Assembly: GCA_016719615.1 (NCBI GenBank)
Contig: JADJYQ010000001.1
Location: forward strand, 1,462,501 to 1,526,500
Length of the DNA stretch: 64,000 bases
Source of the DNA: Saprospiraceae bacterium
GTDB taxonomy: Bacteria; Bacteroidota; Bacteroidia; Chitinophagales; Saprospiraceae
Direction: 5' to 3'
Below the pieces are notes generated by a model, which saw only the letters and a program-made list of their open reading frames with translations, did no database searches and had not been told where the DNA came from. This document shows positions 44,167 through 52,320 of the stretch, piece after piece (the stretch's first letter is position 1; each line of letters begins with the position of its first letter). Position numbers and translations under genes: made by a program.

Positions 44167-45498
44167 ATGCAAAATCACCGATTTCTTTTTTTTATTTCTA
44201 TTATTACAATAGCTGTTTATTTTTCTGCTTGCGTTAGCATTCCAAACAGATATGAAGGATTAGCTCCTGGTCCTTGGAGAGGTTTGTTATTTATCAACCA
44301 ACACAAGGAACTCATTGTAACGGAAGGAAGGAAAAAAGATGTAAAAAGAGACGTCGATTTTGAAGAAAAATCAAATTTCGTCGCTTTTAATTTTGAAATT
44401 GGAAATGCTCCGGACGGAAAACAAATCATGACGGTCATTAATGGAGCAGAACGAATGGTGTTTGATGAGATTAGCCTTGGACGCGATATTCGAACCGGAG
44501 ATGATACTTTTTACATAAAATTAAGTCCATATGATGCATGTTTGAAAGGAATTTTTGAAGGTGACAAAATGAAAGGTCACTGGATCGTTTTGGATAAATC
44601 AAATTATTCGATGGAGTTTGAGGCAAAGTATGGGCAATCACATCGTTACAAGAAAACAAATCCGGCTAAAGTTGACGCAACGATTTTCGGCCATTATCAG
44701 GCAAAATTTGGAGTAGATACGGAGAAGCCGTATGATGCCATTGGTGAATTTGAGCAAACAGGAGATAAGCTCACGGGTACTTTTCGAACAGAATCTGGTG
44801 ATTTTAGATTTCTTGAAGGGCAGGTTGTTGAAAATGAACTTTGGCTTTCTACATTTGATGGGTCTCACGCTTTTTTGTTTCATGCCACGATTACCGGAGA
44901 TTCTCTTGATGGAATGTTTTATTCTGGTATCCATTATAAAACTCAGTGGAAGGCTGTAAAGGTAAAAGAAGGTAAATTGAAGCATGCGGATTCATTAAGT
45001 ACTGCTGTTTCTTCTGAACCTTTTTATTTTGGTTTTGAAACTCCAGATGGTCAAATTATTGATTTCAGAGATGAAAAATTCAAAAACAAATTGAAACTCG
45101 TGCAAATTATGGGATCCTGGTGCCCCAACTGTCTGGATGAAGCAGTTTTCTTAAATGAGTATTTTCATAATAACCCCAATGACAAGGTGGTTGTGCTTGG
45201 ATTGTCCTTTGAAAGACATCCGGAAAAACAAAAAGCGATGCAAAGAATCCTAGATTTTAAAACAAAATTAAAACTTGCTTATGATATTGCATTAGGCGGA
45301 AAGGCCAATAGAGATTCTGCATCCAAGGTCATTCCTCAAATATCACAGTTGATGGCCTTCCCCACCCTGCTTTTCGTAGATCATCATCATAAGATAGTTA
45401 AAGTTCATACCGGATTTGATGGTCCTGCCACTTCCAAATATCAAGAATATATTCGGGATTTCGAAACTAACATTCGTAAGTTTACCGAGCATGAATAA
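44167..45498 (+). CDS. TlpA-like thiol-disulfide lipoprotein with large N-terminal beta domain
   Basis: 443 residues. A lipoprotein signal (LFFISIITIAVYFSAC) puts Cys22 as the lipid site. Residues about 23-275 form an all-beta region of unrecognised family (GEFEQTGDKLTGTFRTE, HATITGDSLDGMFYSG), similar to the N-terminal part of Bacteroidota TlpA proteins. Residues about 285-443 are a thioredoxin fold with active site WCPNC (Cys319 and Cys322) and cis-Pro segment AFPTLLFVD. It probably reduces or forms disulfides in the periplasm or at the outer membrane. It overlaps the SDR gene by 8 bases. Confidence 0.87.
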   Translation: MQNHRFLFFISIITIAVYFSACVSIPNRYEGLAPGPWRGLLFINQHKELIVTEGRKKDVKRDVDFEEKSNFVAFNFEIGNAPDGKQIMTVINGAERMVFDEISLGRDIRTGDDTFYIKLSPYDACLKGIFEGDKMKGHWIVLDKSNYSMEFEAKYGQSHRYKKTNPAKVDATIFGHYQAKFGVDTEKPYDAIGEFEQTGDKLTGTFRTESGDFRFLEGQVVENELWLSTFDGSHAFLFHATITGDSLDGMFYSGIHYKTQWKAVKVKEGKLKHADSLSTAVSSEPFYFGFETPDGQIIDFRDEKFKNKLKLVQIMGSWCPNCLDEAVFLNEYFHNNPNDKVVVLGLSFERHPEKQKAMQRILDFKTKLKLAYDIALGGKANRDSASKVIPQISQLMAFPTLLFVDHHHKIVKVHTGFDGPATSKYQEYIRDFETNIRKFTEHE

Positions 45499-46261
45499 AA
45501 CAGTATTCATAACGGGCGCCACATCAGGCATTGGAAAGGCCACCGCAGAATTATTTGCGGCAAATCAAACCGGGCATCTCATTTTGTGTGGACGGCGTAG
45601 AGAATTACTAGATGCCTTAGAACTGCAGTTATCTGTATGGAATAATACGCGTATTACAAAATGCTGTTTTGATATCCGTGATTTTAAGGACATTGAAAAT
45701 TCTTTACAACTTATTTCTGAGCTGCTTCCACAAGTTGATATATTAATCAATAATGCGGGCCTTGCAAAGGGTCTTGAGCCAATTCATAAAGGCCATTTGG
45801 AACACTGGGAAACCATGATCGATACCAATCTTAAGGGATTGTTATATGTCACGAGATTGATTTCTCCTTACATGGTTGAAAAGGGTTCCGGGCATATTAT
45901 AAATATCTGTTCTACAGCAGGAAAAGAAGTTTACCCTAAAGGAAATGTATATTGTGCTACTAAATTTGCTGTGGATGCACTGACCAAAGCCATGCGGCAA
46001 GACCTTTTCCCTTACAATATCAGAGTAAGTCAGGTTGCGCCGGGTCATGTTGAGAATACAGAGTTTGCATTAACGCGTTTCGACGGTGATCAGGAACGCG
46101 CAAATATTTATCAGGATTTTACACCATTGAATGCTAATGATGTTGCAGATATCATCTATTTTATTTGCTCGCGTCCTTTACATGTTAATATCCAGGACAT
46201 TCTTGTGATGAGTTCACAACAGGCTTCGGCAACGCTTGTGGATCGTTCTGGAAGAAAGTAA
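45491..46261 (+). CDS. Short-chain dehydrogenase/reductase (YdfG-like)
   Basis: 256 residues from the ATG at 45491, chosen because the NAD(P)-binding Rossmann start (NKTVFITGATSGIGKATAEL) follows immediately; the open frame extends back into the TlpA gene but that part is non-homologous. Motifs: TGATSGIG cofactor loop, NNAG, and catalytic Ser/Tyr/Lys in ICSTAG and YCATK. The end with QVAPGHVENTEF resembles YdfG-type 3-hydroxy acid dehydrogenases of serine or 3-hydroxypropionate. Substrate remains open. Translationally coupled to the previous gene by overlap. Confidence 0.88.
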   Translation: MNKTVFITGATSGIGKATAELFAANQTGHLILCGRRRELLDALELQLSVWNNTRITKCCFDIRDFKDIENSLQLISELLPQVDILINNAGLAKGLEPIHKGHLEHWETMIDTNLKGLLYVTRLISPYMVEKGSGHIINICSTAGKEVYPKGNVYCATKFAVDALTKAMRQDLFPYNIRVSQVAPGHVENTEFALTRFDGDQERANIYQDFTPLNANDVADIIYFICSRPLHVNIQDILVMSSQQASATLVDRSGRK

Positions 46262-46316
46262 AATTAATATTTTAAGCTTATTATAACTTACCATTCAAAA
46301 TATTTGCAACAACTTT

Positions 46317-46718
46317 TCAACTTTTAAATTTTAGCAATTGATCAAGTTCTGCAGATTGTAAGAGTAAATCCCGAATCAACTGTTCTCTTATATCAGCAGT
46401 TGAATAAATGGTTTTGATAAAAACTTGCTTTCTGTTACCCTGATTTAAATATGTATTTTCCGGTAACAGGTATCCCAGGGTAAAACCCAACTCGACGCCT
46501 TCTTTGATTGTTTTTCCCCAGGGCACAGCTCCGGGCCAGATAAATGCAATGCGTTTATGCAGGGCATAAAAGGGAACATTATACGATAATTTTTCTTTTA
46601 CATCGGGCAAAGTCGACATAACAATATCCCGAAGTGATTCAGTAATTATTTTTTGATCCTTTGGTAAATATTCAAAAAACGCATCCAGAGAATGAAAATG
46701 AATATTCTGAAATTTCAA
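46317..46718 (-). CDS. DUF1801 (YdhG-like) family protein
   Basis: 133 residues with the family core: LRDIVMSTLPDVKEKLSYNVPFYAL, and the strand-rich centre IAFIWPGAVPWGKTIKEGVELGFTLG. Members are small soluble domains similar to phosphoribosylformyl or ligand-binding folds, without an assigned enzyme activity. It is the distal gene of a minus-strand group, 6 bases after the BNR-propeller gene, suggesting co-transcription, and is convergent with the SDR gene. Confidence 0.75.
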   Translation of the reverse strand: MKFQNIHFHSLDAFFEYLPKDQKIITESLRDIVMSTLPDVKEKLSYNVPFYALHKRIAFIWPGAVPWGKTIKEGVELGFTLGYLLPENTYLNQGNRKQVFIKTIYSTADIREQLIRDLLLQSAELDQLLKFKS

Positions 46719-46724
46719 ACCTGC

Positions 46725-49280
46725 TTAAATCTTTAGAAAAGTTAAAGGATTGGATATGCCTTTCAGTCGTATAAAATAAATCCCATTTTCCAATTGTTGA
46801 ATATTGATTTTATCATTAGATTGGAGATCCAATGTTCCAATTCCTACAATCTTTCCAAACATATTGATGAGTTGATAACTTATTATTTTTTTAAAATTCT
46901 GAGGATAATTTAGTTGTATACTTTGCGTTGCAGGATTGGGATAGACTTCAAATGCAAATTCAACATATTCGTTTTTATTATCGACTATAGGTTTTAAAAT
47001 AGATTGCAAAGGAAAACTCATAATGGATTTGCCATAAGTACCTGCTACTAAAGTTTGCTCTGCGTCATTGATGCCTAAATCAAAAACTTCAATAAATGGC
47101 ATATTGTCGCCTACTCTCTTCCAATCTTTCCCTCCATCAATACTTGCATAAACACCGATATGATTTCCAATAAATAAAACAGAATCACTTTTTGAAGGAT
47201 AGACTAAAATATCATAAATAGGCAGATCCGGTAAATTGCCTTGGATACTCGTCCAGGTTTGCCCGCTGTTTATTGTTTTATAAACATAAGATTTAAAGTC
47301 ATCACCTCTATGTCCGCTGAGTGTAACAAAGAAATGAGTTTTATCAAAGTAAGAACATTTGACGGATGTTATATAGCCTTGTGGAAGACCTGCAGAAATA
47401 TTTTTCCAATTGTTTAGAAATTCATTTGTGGACCAAACATTTCCATTAAGCGTTCCGGCGATAATCACATTTGAATCTAAAGGAGATTCATCCAGACTTG
47501 TGATGCTTGGATTTGAGCGCGCCGGATATTTTCCATTGGCTACGAGATTCGGACTGATGGCAACCCAATGAGCAGCTGTATCTTTATAGTTCACATAAAC
47601 AGATGTTGATCCTGCTAATAATTTGTCGTGATCATGTCTGGAGATCATATACGGAAAATCCCAGTTACGGGTTCCGGAAATGCCCCTTGTAAAGGACCTC
47701 CAGTCGCCATTATAATACTGCCAGATATTTCCATTTTGGTATTCGGCATAATAGATATCCGGGTTGCCGGGTTTGAATTCCATTTGAAATCCATCTCCAC
47801 CAAATATTCTTTCCCATTCAGAGATGTTCATTTGGTTACCACCTGTGGATCCGTTATCCTGTAATCCGCCGTAATATAAATCTGGAATGTTTGGATTATA
47901 CGCGACTCGGTAGATTTGATTAGTAGGAATGTCTTCTATATCTTTCCACTCATCATCTGCAGCCATGTAACGATACAAACCTCCATCTGTTCCTAAAAGC
48001 ATATCGCCGTTGTCCAAAAACACAAGATCGTGTTTGTCGGCATGCACTTCATAACCTGACCAATCAGGTGCCGCCGGAAACCAATTTTTTCCACCATCGA
48101 GAGACCTGAATATATCAACACCCAATACCAGTAAGTCATCTGCATCTTTTGGATTGACCGCAATGGTTCTGAAATACCAACCAAATCCGCCCAATACATC
48201 ACATGCCAAACCTGAACTATCAGAAACTGCATTTAAATTTTTCCATGAAGTTCCGGCATTTTCAGTTTTGTAAATTGCGTACAAATGATTGGAATTTGAT
48301 CTGTTGCACGAATAGGTACGAACATATCTGGCGTAGAGTATATCTGGATTACTTTCTGAAAGCGCAAGAGCGATACGGCCATTTATGCTATCACTGGGTA
48401 GCCCGTTTGTAAGTTTTATCCAATTGGTGCCACCATCAGAAGTTTTAAAAATTTGGCCATCTGGTCCGACGACAAACGAACGATTGTTAGTACCTAATTT
48501 ATTCCAGCTGGCGATATATAAAACATCTGGATCCGTTGGATGCATAGCAATATCAGTAATACCTGCTGAGTCGTTGAGATAAAAGACTTTTGTCCAATTT
48601 TTACCTGCATCATTGGATTTGTATAAACCTCTATGTTCGTTTTTTCCGTAACTGTAACCCAAAGACGCTGCATAAACGATTTGAGGGTTTTTTGGATTTA
48701 CAGCTAATTCGGAAATGACACGGGTTTCTTTTAAGCCTGAATAGGTCCAGGTGTTACCTAGATCCGTACTTTTGAATACACCTGCCCCCTGACCACAGTA
48801 AAATCCGCCACTGTGATCGCCGGTTGCGATATAAAGGATGTTAGGATTTTGTGGATCAAAGACGATATCACTTACATACAGCGTGGATTGCTGATCAAAT
48901 ACTGGCACCCATTGGGCTCCGCCATTTAAAGTTCGGTACGCTCCGCCATGAGAGAATCCTATGAAAATAATATTTTCATTGTCAGGATGCACAGCAATGG
49001 TATTTACTCTTCCACCCAAGTTACCTGGACCTTGAGTAGACCATTTACCCGGAAATGCAAAGTGAGGATTTCTGAAGGCTTGTTGTTTTTTAAAATCAAT
49101 AATTTCGTTTTCTACTTTTCGCAGGAAAGCTTCATCAGGAATGCCAATTTTGTCCAATAGATATAAATCATCCGGAGGAATATTTGAAATATCTACAGGA
49201 ACTATTTCATTTTTTGTGGAACAAAACCAAAGAGTTGAGGAAATAGTCAAAGCCAAAAAAATAATGGAAATATTTTTCAT
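46725..49280 (-). CDS. Sortilin/BNR-type beta-propeller protein with T9SS sorting tail
   Basis: 851 residues. Repeated glycosyl-hydrolase BNR/sortilin-like units of the form S-x-D-x-G-x-x-W occur throughout (LNGGAQWVP, STDLGNTWTYSG, SNDAGKNWTKVF, TSDGGTNWIKL, SLDGGKNWFPA, SIDGGKDWKRV), predicting a large ten-bladed VPS10-like propeller at about 70-740. The C-terminal 75 residues are a type A T9SS tail (VYPNPATQSIQL...LENGIYFIRLKG). The N-terminal signal (IIFLALTISSTLWFCSTK) contains a Cys at a near-lipobox position, so export could be Sec with or without lipidation. Binding or glycan-processing role is unknown. Confidence 0.86.
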   Translation of the reverse strand: MKNISIIFLALTISSTLWFCSTKNEIVPVDISNIPPDDLYLLDKIGIPDEAFLRKVENEIIDFKKQQAFRNPHFAFPGKWSTQGPGNLGGRVNTIAVHPDNENIIFIGFSHGGAYRTLNGGAQWVPVFDQQSTLYVSDIVFDPQNPNILYIATGDHSGGFYCGQGAGVFKSTDLGNTWTYSGLKETRVISELAVNPKNPQIVYAASLGYSYGKNEHRGLYKSNDAGKNWTKVFYLNDSAGITDIAMHPTDPDVLYIASWNKLGTNNRSFVVGPDGQIFKTSDGGTNWIKLTNGLPSDSINGRIALALSESNPDILYARYVRTYSCNRSNSNHLYAIYKTENAGTSWKNLNAVSDSSGLACDVLGGFGWYFRTIAVNPKDADDLLVLGVDIFRSLDGGKNWFPAAPDWSGYEVHADKHDLVFLDNGDMLLGTDGGLYRYMAADDEWKDIEDIPTNQIYRVAYNPNIPDLYYGGLQDNGSTGGNQMNISEWERIFGGDGFQMEFKPGNPDIYYAEYQNGNIWQYYNGDWRSFTRGISGTRNWDFPYMISRHDHDKLLAGSTSVYVNYKDTAAHWVAISPNLVANGKYPARSNPSITSLDESPLDSNVIIAGTLNGNVWSTNEFLNNWKNISAGLPQGYITSVKCSYFDKTHFFVTLSGHRGDDFKSYVYKTINSGQTWTSIQGNLPDLPIYDILVYPSKSDSVLFIGNHIGVYASIDGGKDWKRVGDNMPFIEVFDLGINDAEQTLVAGTYGKSIMSFPLQSILKPIVDNKNEYVEFAFEVYPNPATQSIQLNYPQNFKKIISYQLINMFGKIVGIGTLDLQSNDKINIQQLENGIYFIRLKGISNPLTFLKI

Positions 49281-49293
49281 TGGAAATTAACAT

Positions 49294-49818
49294 TTAAGCG
49301 TTTAAAAAATCTTTAGATTGCGTTGCTTCTGATGGCTTTAATCTGCCACTATGCACCAATCGCATTTCTCTGCGCACGATCGCTTCATCGAATAATTTTT
49401 TCTCAGCGTCAGTTTCAGGAATCACGTGCGGAATATTTTTGGGACGCATGGTCCTTTCATCCAAAGCTACAAAGGTGAAAAATGCCTGATTAGATTTCCG
49501 GGTTTTATTCTGAAGCACACCCCTTGTAAAGACTTCTAGATACACTTCTACTGAAGTGTGAAATGCTCTTGTTACATATGCTTTAATATTGACTACATCT
49601 CCCAATTTGATGGGCTCCTGAAAGGTAAGATGATCTACAGATACCGTAACTACATGTGAATCGCAATGATTACTGGCACAAATACCAGAAGCAATGTCCA
49701 TCCATCGCATGAGATTTCCACCCATTAAATTGCCTAAAACATTGGTGTCGTTGGGCAATACCAGTTCATTCATTTCAATGAATGATTCAGATACTTTTTT
49801 ACTAATTTCTGTTGTCAT
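49294..49818 (-). CDS. Hotdog-fold acyl-CoA thioesterase
   Basis: 174 residues of the BFIT/YciA type. The active-site region NDTNVLGNLMGGNLMRWMD and the strand VVTVSVDHLTFQEPIKLGDVV are characteristic; the catalytic acidic/Asn residues lie in the first motif. It hydrolyses acyl-CoA to fatty acid and CoA. The stop overlap of four bases with lipB shows translational coupling, though lipoate synthesis uses octanoyl-ACP rather than CoA; a shared transcription unit is a simpler reading than a shared pathway. Confidence 0.85.
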   Translation of the reverse strand: MTTEISKKVSESFIEMNELVLPNDTNVLGNLMGGNLMRWMDIASGICASNHCDSHVVTVSVDHLTFQEPIKLGDVVNIKAYVTRAFHTSVEVYLEVFTRGVLQNKTRKSNQAFFTFVALDERTMRPKNIPHVIPETDAEKKLFDEAIVRREMRLVHSGRLKPSEATQSKDFLNA

Positions 49819-50579
49819 GTGATATAAAGTTCAAATGTATTTAAAAAATGTTGAATAAATTTTGATTTAACGTCCTCCATTGAAACAGGAAAACCCAATT
49901 CTTTTTTGAGAGAAGTTACGGGTTTTTCTTCTACATTAATACCACAAGGGACGATGTATTTAAAATAATCTAAATCTGTGTTTACATTAAAAGCCAAACC
50001 ATGCAGGCTTACCCACCGGCTGAGGTGGACTCCAATGGCACAGATTTTTCGCGGTTTTGTGCCATGAATATCTATCCAGACACCTGTGAGCCCAGAAATT
50101 CTATCTGCAGCAATGCCGTATTCTTTTAATACGAGAATGACAACTTCCTCTAAGGAACGGATGTATTTATGGACATCTGTAAATATTTTCTCAAGGTCAA
50201 GAATTGGATAAGCAACGAGTTGACCGGGTCCATGATAAGTAATATCTCCGCCTCTGTTGATCATATGAAATTCGGCATTGATTTCTTCCATTTTGTCCAG
50301 GGGTTGCAATAAATGGTCTTGTTGACCTGATTTTCCCAATGTAAAAACATGGGGATGCTCACATAAGATGAGAGCGTGAGAAGTAAAATGAAGCCCCGCC
50401 GGGTCTTCCCTTTTTTGGGCAATAAGGTTCTGGTGTAGTTCACTTTGTAATGCCCATACATTGGAATAAGGCTGTTCCCCAAGGTCCAGTATCTGTAATT
50501 TTTTGGTTAAATTCCTTTGATTATCAATCAAATGGCTATATTTTTGATAAAAATTTGAGGATGCGCACAAAAATAACAC
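49815..50579 (-). CDS. lipB: Lipoyl(octanoyl) transferase
   Basis: 254 residues. LipB moves octanoyl from ACP to the lipoyl domain of dehydrogenase complexes. Present are NRGGDITYHGPGQLVAYPI (109-126), Lys178 in KICAIGVH and catalytic Cys212 in VPCGI. The ATG at 50579 makes the gene overlap the divergent redoxin gene by 19 bases, and the first about 25 residues do not look family-like, so a TTG start at about residue 17 (SHLIDNQ) is possible. It feeds the pyruvate dehydrogenase whose E1-beta is encoded near 40-41 kb. Confidence 0.93.
   Translation of the reverse strand: MLFLCASSNFYQKYSHLIDNQRNLTKKLQILDLGEQPYSNVWALQSELHQNLIAQKREDPAGLHFTSHALILCEHPHVFTLGKSGQQDHLLQPLDKMEEINAEFHMINRGGDITYHGPGQLVAYPILDLEKIFTDVHKYIRSLEEVVILVLKEYGIAADRISGLTGVWIDIHGTKPRKICAIGVHLSRWVSLHGLAFNVNTDLDYFKYIVPCGINVEEKPVTSLKKELGFPVSMEDVKSKFIQHFLNTFELYIT
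50516..50546 (+). promoter_or_regulatory. Bacteroidota-type promoter of the redoxin/T9SS gene
   Basis: TTTG at 50516-50519 and TATTTTTG at 50539-50546, spaced by 19 bases, fit the -33/-7 consensus TTTG and TAnnTTTG. The -7 box ends 14 bases before the ATG at 50561. Both elements lie within the 5' region of lipB. Confidence 0.6.
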
Positions 50580-52300
50580 TCTTGGGTCTTATAACAGGGC
50601 TCAGTCTTTCTGTAATTAATGCTCAGAAAGCCCCTGATTTCACAATTACTGATTTTAATTCCAAGACTCATAAGCTTTACGAGGATTATCTCGATAAAGA
50701 CAAAGTTATCGTCATAAAGTTTTTCTTCGTGGGTTGCCCGCCTTGCGCCAGCATAGCACCCTATGTACAGAGTGCATACACAAGATGGGGCTCAGGATCT
50801 GGTGATGTGGAATTTTTACAGATTACTACGCTGAGTTCAGATAAAAATGCCAGTGTGAAATCTTATCACCAGTCAAAAGGTCTGACTTTTCCTGGAGTTG
50901 GATCAGATGGTAATTCTGCCCAGGCACTTTCTCCCTATAAAAGTGGAAATTTTGGAACGTGGTACGGAACCCCAACTTTTGTCGTTATTGCGCCTAATGG
51001 AGATGTGGATTACAATGTCAATATGAGTGCTGGAAATCCCTATGGATTAGATACAGCTATTGCAAGGGCATTCAGGAAGGTTAACGGCGGCGGCGGCGGC
51101 GGTGGCGGTACGGGATGCACAAATGCTTTCTCCGTTAAAACAATAACTTCAATTCAACCTGAATCCTATTTAATCGTAGATTATTTAAATGGGAATCCTG
51201 CTATTAAAATGGATTCAGGAAGCTATAATTGCGAATTCCAGTTGCCGCAAAATTTGGATGGCATTTATGTCTTGCCTTATATCGGCAGTAAGGCTGATCC
51301 CGTCTCTGGTGTGACAACAGGTGACATCGTTCGTATTCAAAGGCATATTCTCAAATTGGATACTTTGAATAATCTTCAACAAAAAATAGCAGATGTAAAC
51401 AATTCCTTTTCGGTAACTGCTGCAGATGTCAGTGATATCCGGAAATTGATTTTAGGTGTAACTTCTGGCTTTAGTAAACTCACTGAATCATATGCAGTCG
51501 TACATAACCCAAAATCCAGGAATATTTTTGATTCAGATAATAAAGTTTTGATAAAAGATCTTGTGAATAAAACCAAGATCAATGAATTTGGTATTGGAAA
51601 ATATGGTGACATTACCGGAGCTAATTTATTTAAATCCAATGAAACTGTAAACAGAAATTCAAGTAATGTTCAAGTTTATGTTGAGCAATCGAAATTGGAA
51701 AATGGAAACTACCAATATTCATTTTATATCCAAAATATTGATGACCTGGAGGCTTTTCAGTTTGCCGTTAATTTCCAAAATACTTTCATCGAACAAATCT
51801 CGACCGGACAGCTGGACCACCCGACTTATGAAATGGACTATTCTTTAGAATCAGCAACAGGAACGATCAGAATGATGGCCTGGAAAAAATCAATGTATGG
51901 CCAACAATGGAATAGTAAACAGGCTGTGTTGAAAGTTATAAGTTATGGTGAGGCAAGTATTTCGAAAGTAGATGAGACTTTGTTTCCAACTGAATTTATA
52001 TTTTCAAATGACCGTAAAACGGAAGACTTTAAACTCATGTTTGCGAATCATTCCAAAAACCAAATTTCTTTGATTTTCAATAATGGTTCTAAATTAATTC
52101 AACTACAATCGTCTGATCTGATTAAAAATTTGGAAGTATTAGATGTGCACGGAAGGAATATTTTCCCAGATTCCAGATTTATATCCAACGGAAGTCATCG
52201 TATGGAGATCAGAACTGATCTTTGGCCAAGCGGGATATACTTTGTGAAGGTTTTCGGTGTGTCCAAAGCGCCATTCGTTAGCAAGATATTTATTCCCTAA
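50561..52300 (+). CDS. Secreted redoxin / dockerin-like protein with T9SS tail
   Basis: 579 residues from the ATG at 50561, which gives a signal peptide (ITLLGLITGLSLSVINAQ); the open frame further upstream overlaps lipB and the promoter. Domains: thioredoxin-like redoxin with GCPPC (Cys59 and Cys62), residues about 24-165; an eight-glycine linker (176-183); a dockerin-type segment (about 245-307) with VTTGDIVRIQRHIL and FSVTAADVSDIRKLIL, two EF-hand-like loops; then a cohesin- or adhesin-like beta part and a type A T9SS tail with LEVLDVHGRNI and SGIYFVKVF. The protein is likely exported and could act on extracellular disulfides. Confidence 0.85.
   Translation: MRTKITLLGLITGLSLSVINAQKAPDFTITDFNSKTHKLYEDYLDKDKVIVIKFFFVGCPPCASIAPYVQSAYTRWGSGSGDVEFLQITTLSSDKNASVKSYHQSKGLTFPGVGSDGNSAQALSPYKSGNFGTWYGTPTFVVIAPNGDVDYNVNMSAGNPYGLDTAIARAFRKVNGGGGGGGGTGCTNAFSVKTITSIQPESYLIVDYLNGNPAIKMDSGSYNCEFQLPQNLDGIYVLPYIGSKADPVSGVTTGDIVRIQRHILKLDTLNNLQQKIADVNNSFSVTAADVSDIRKLILGVTSGFSKLTESYAVVHNPKSRNIFDSDNKVLIKDLVNKTKINEFGIGKYGDITGANLFKSNETVNRNSSNVQVYVEQSKLENGNYQYSFYIQNIDDLEAFQFAVNFQNTFIEQISTGQLDHPTYEMDYSLESATGTIRMMAWKKSMYGQQWNSKQAVLKVISYGEASISKVDETLFPTEFIFSNDRKTEDFKLMFANHSKNQISLIFNNGSKLIQLQSSDLIKNLEVLDVHGRNIFPDSRFISNGSHRMEIRTDLWPSGIYFVKVFGVSKAPFVSKIFIP
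51086..51109 (+). repeat. GGC/GGT microsatellite encoding Gly8
   Basis: Five GGC codons followed by GGT, GGC and GGT code for eight glycines between the redoxin domain and the dockerin-like part. A GC-pure run in an AT-rich genome may vary in length between strains; change in multiples of three keeps the frame. Confidence 0.85.
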
Positions 52301-52320
52301 CAATTGTTAGTTCATGAATC

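Noticed and set aside
51086..51109. Phase-variable switch at the GGC repeat
   Set aside because: Units are three bases long, so gain or loss keeps the reading frame and only changes linker length.
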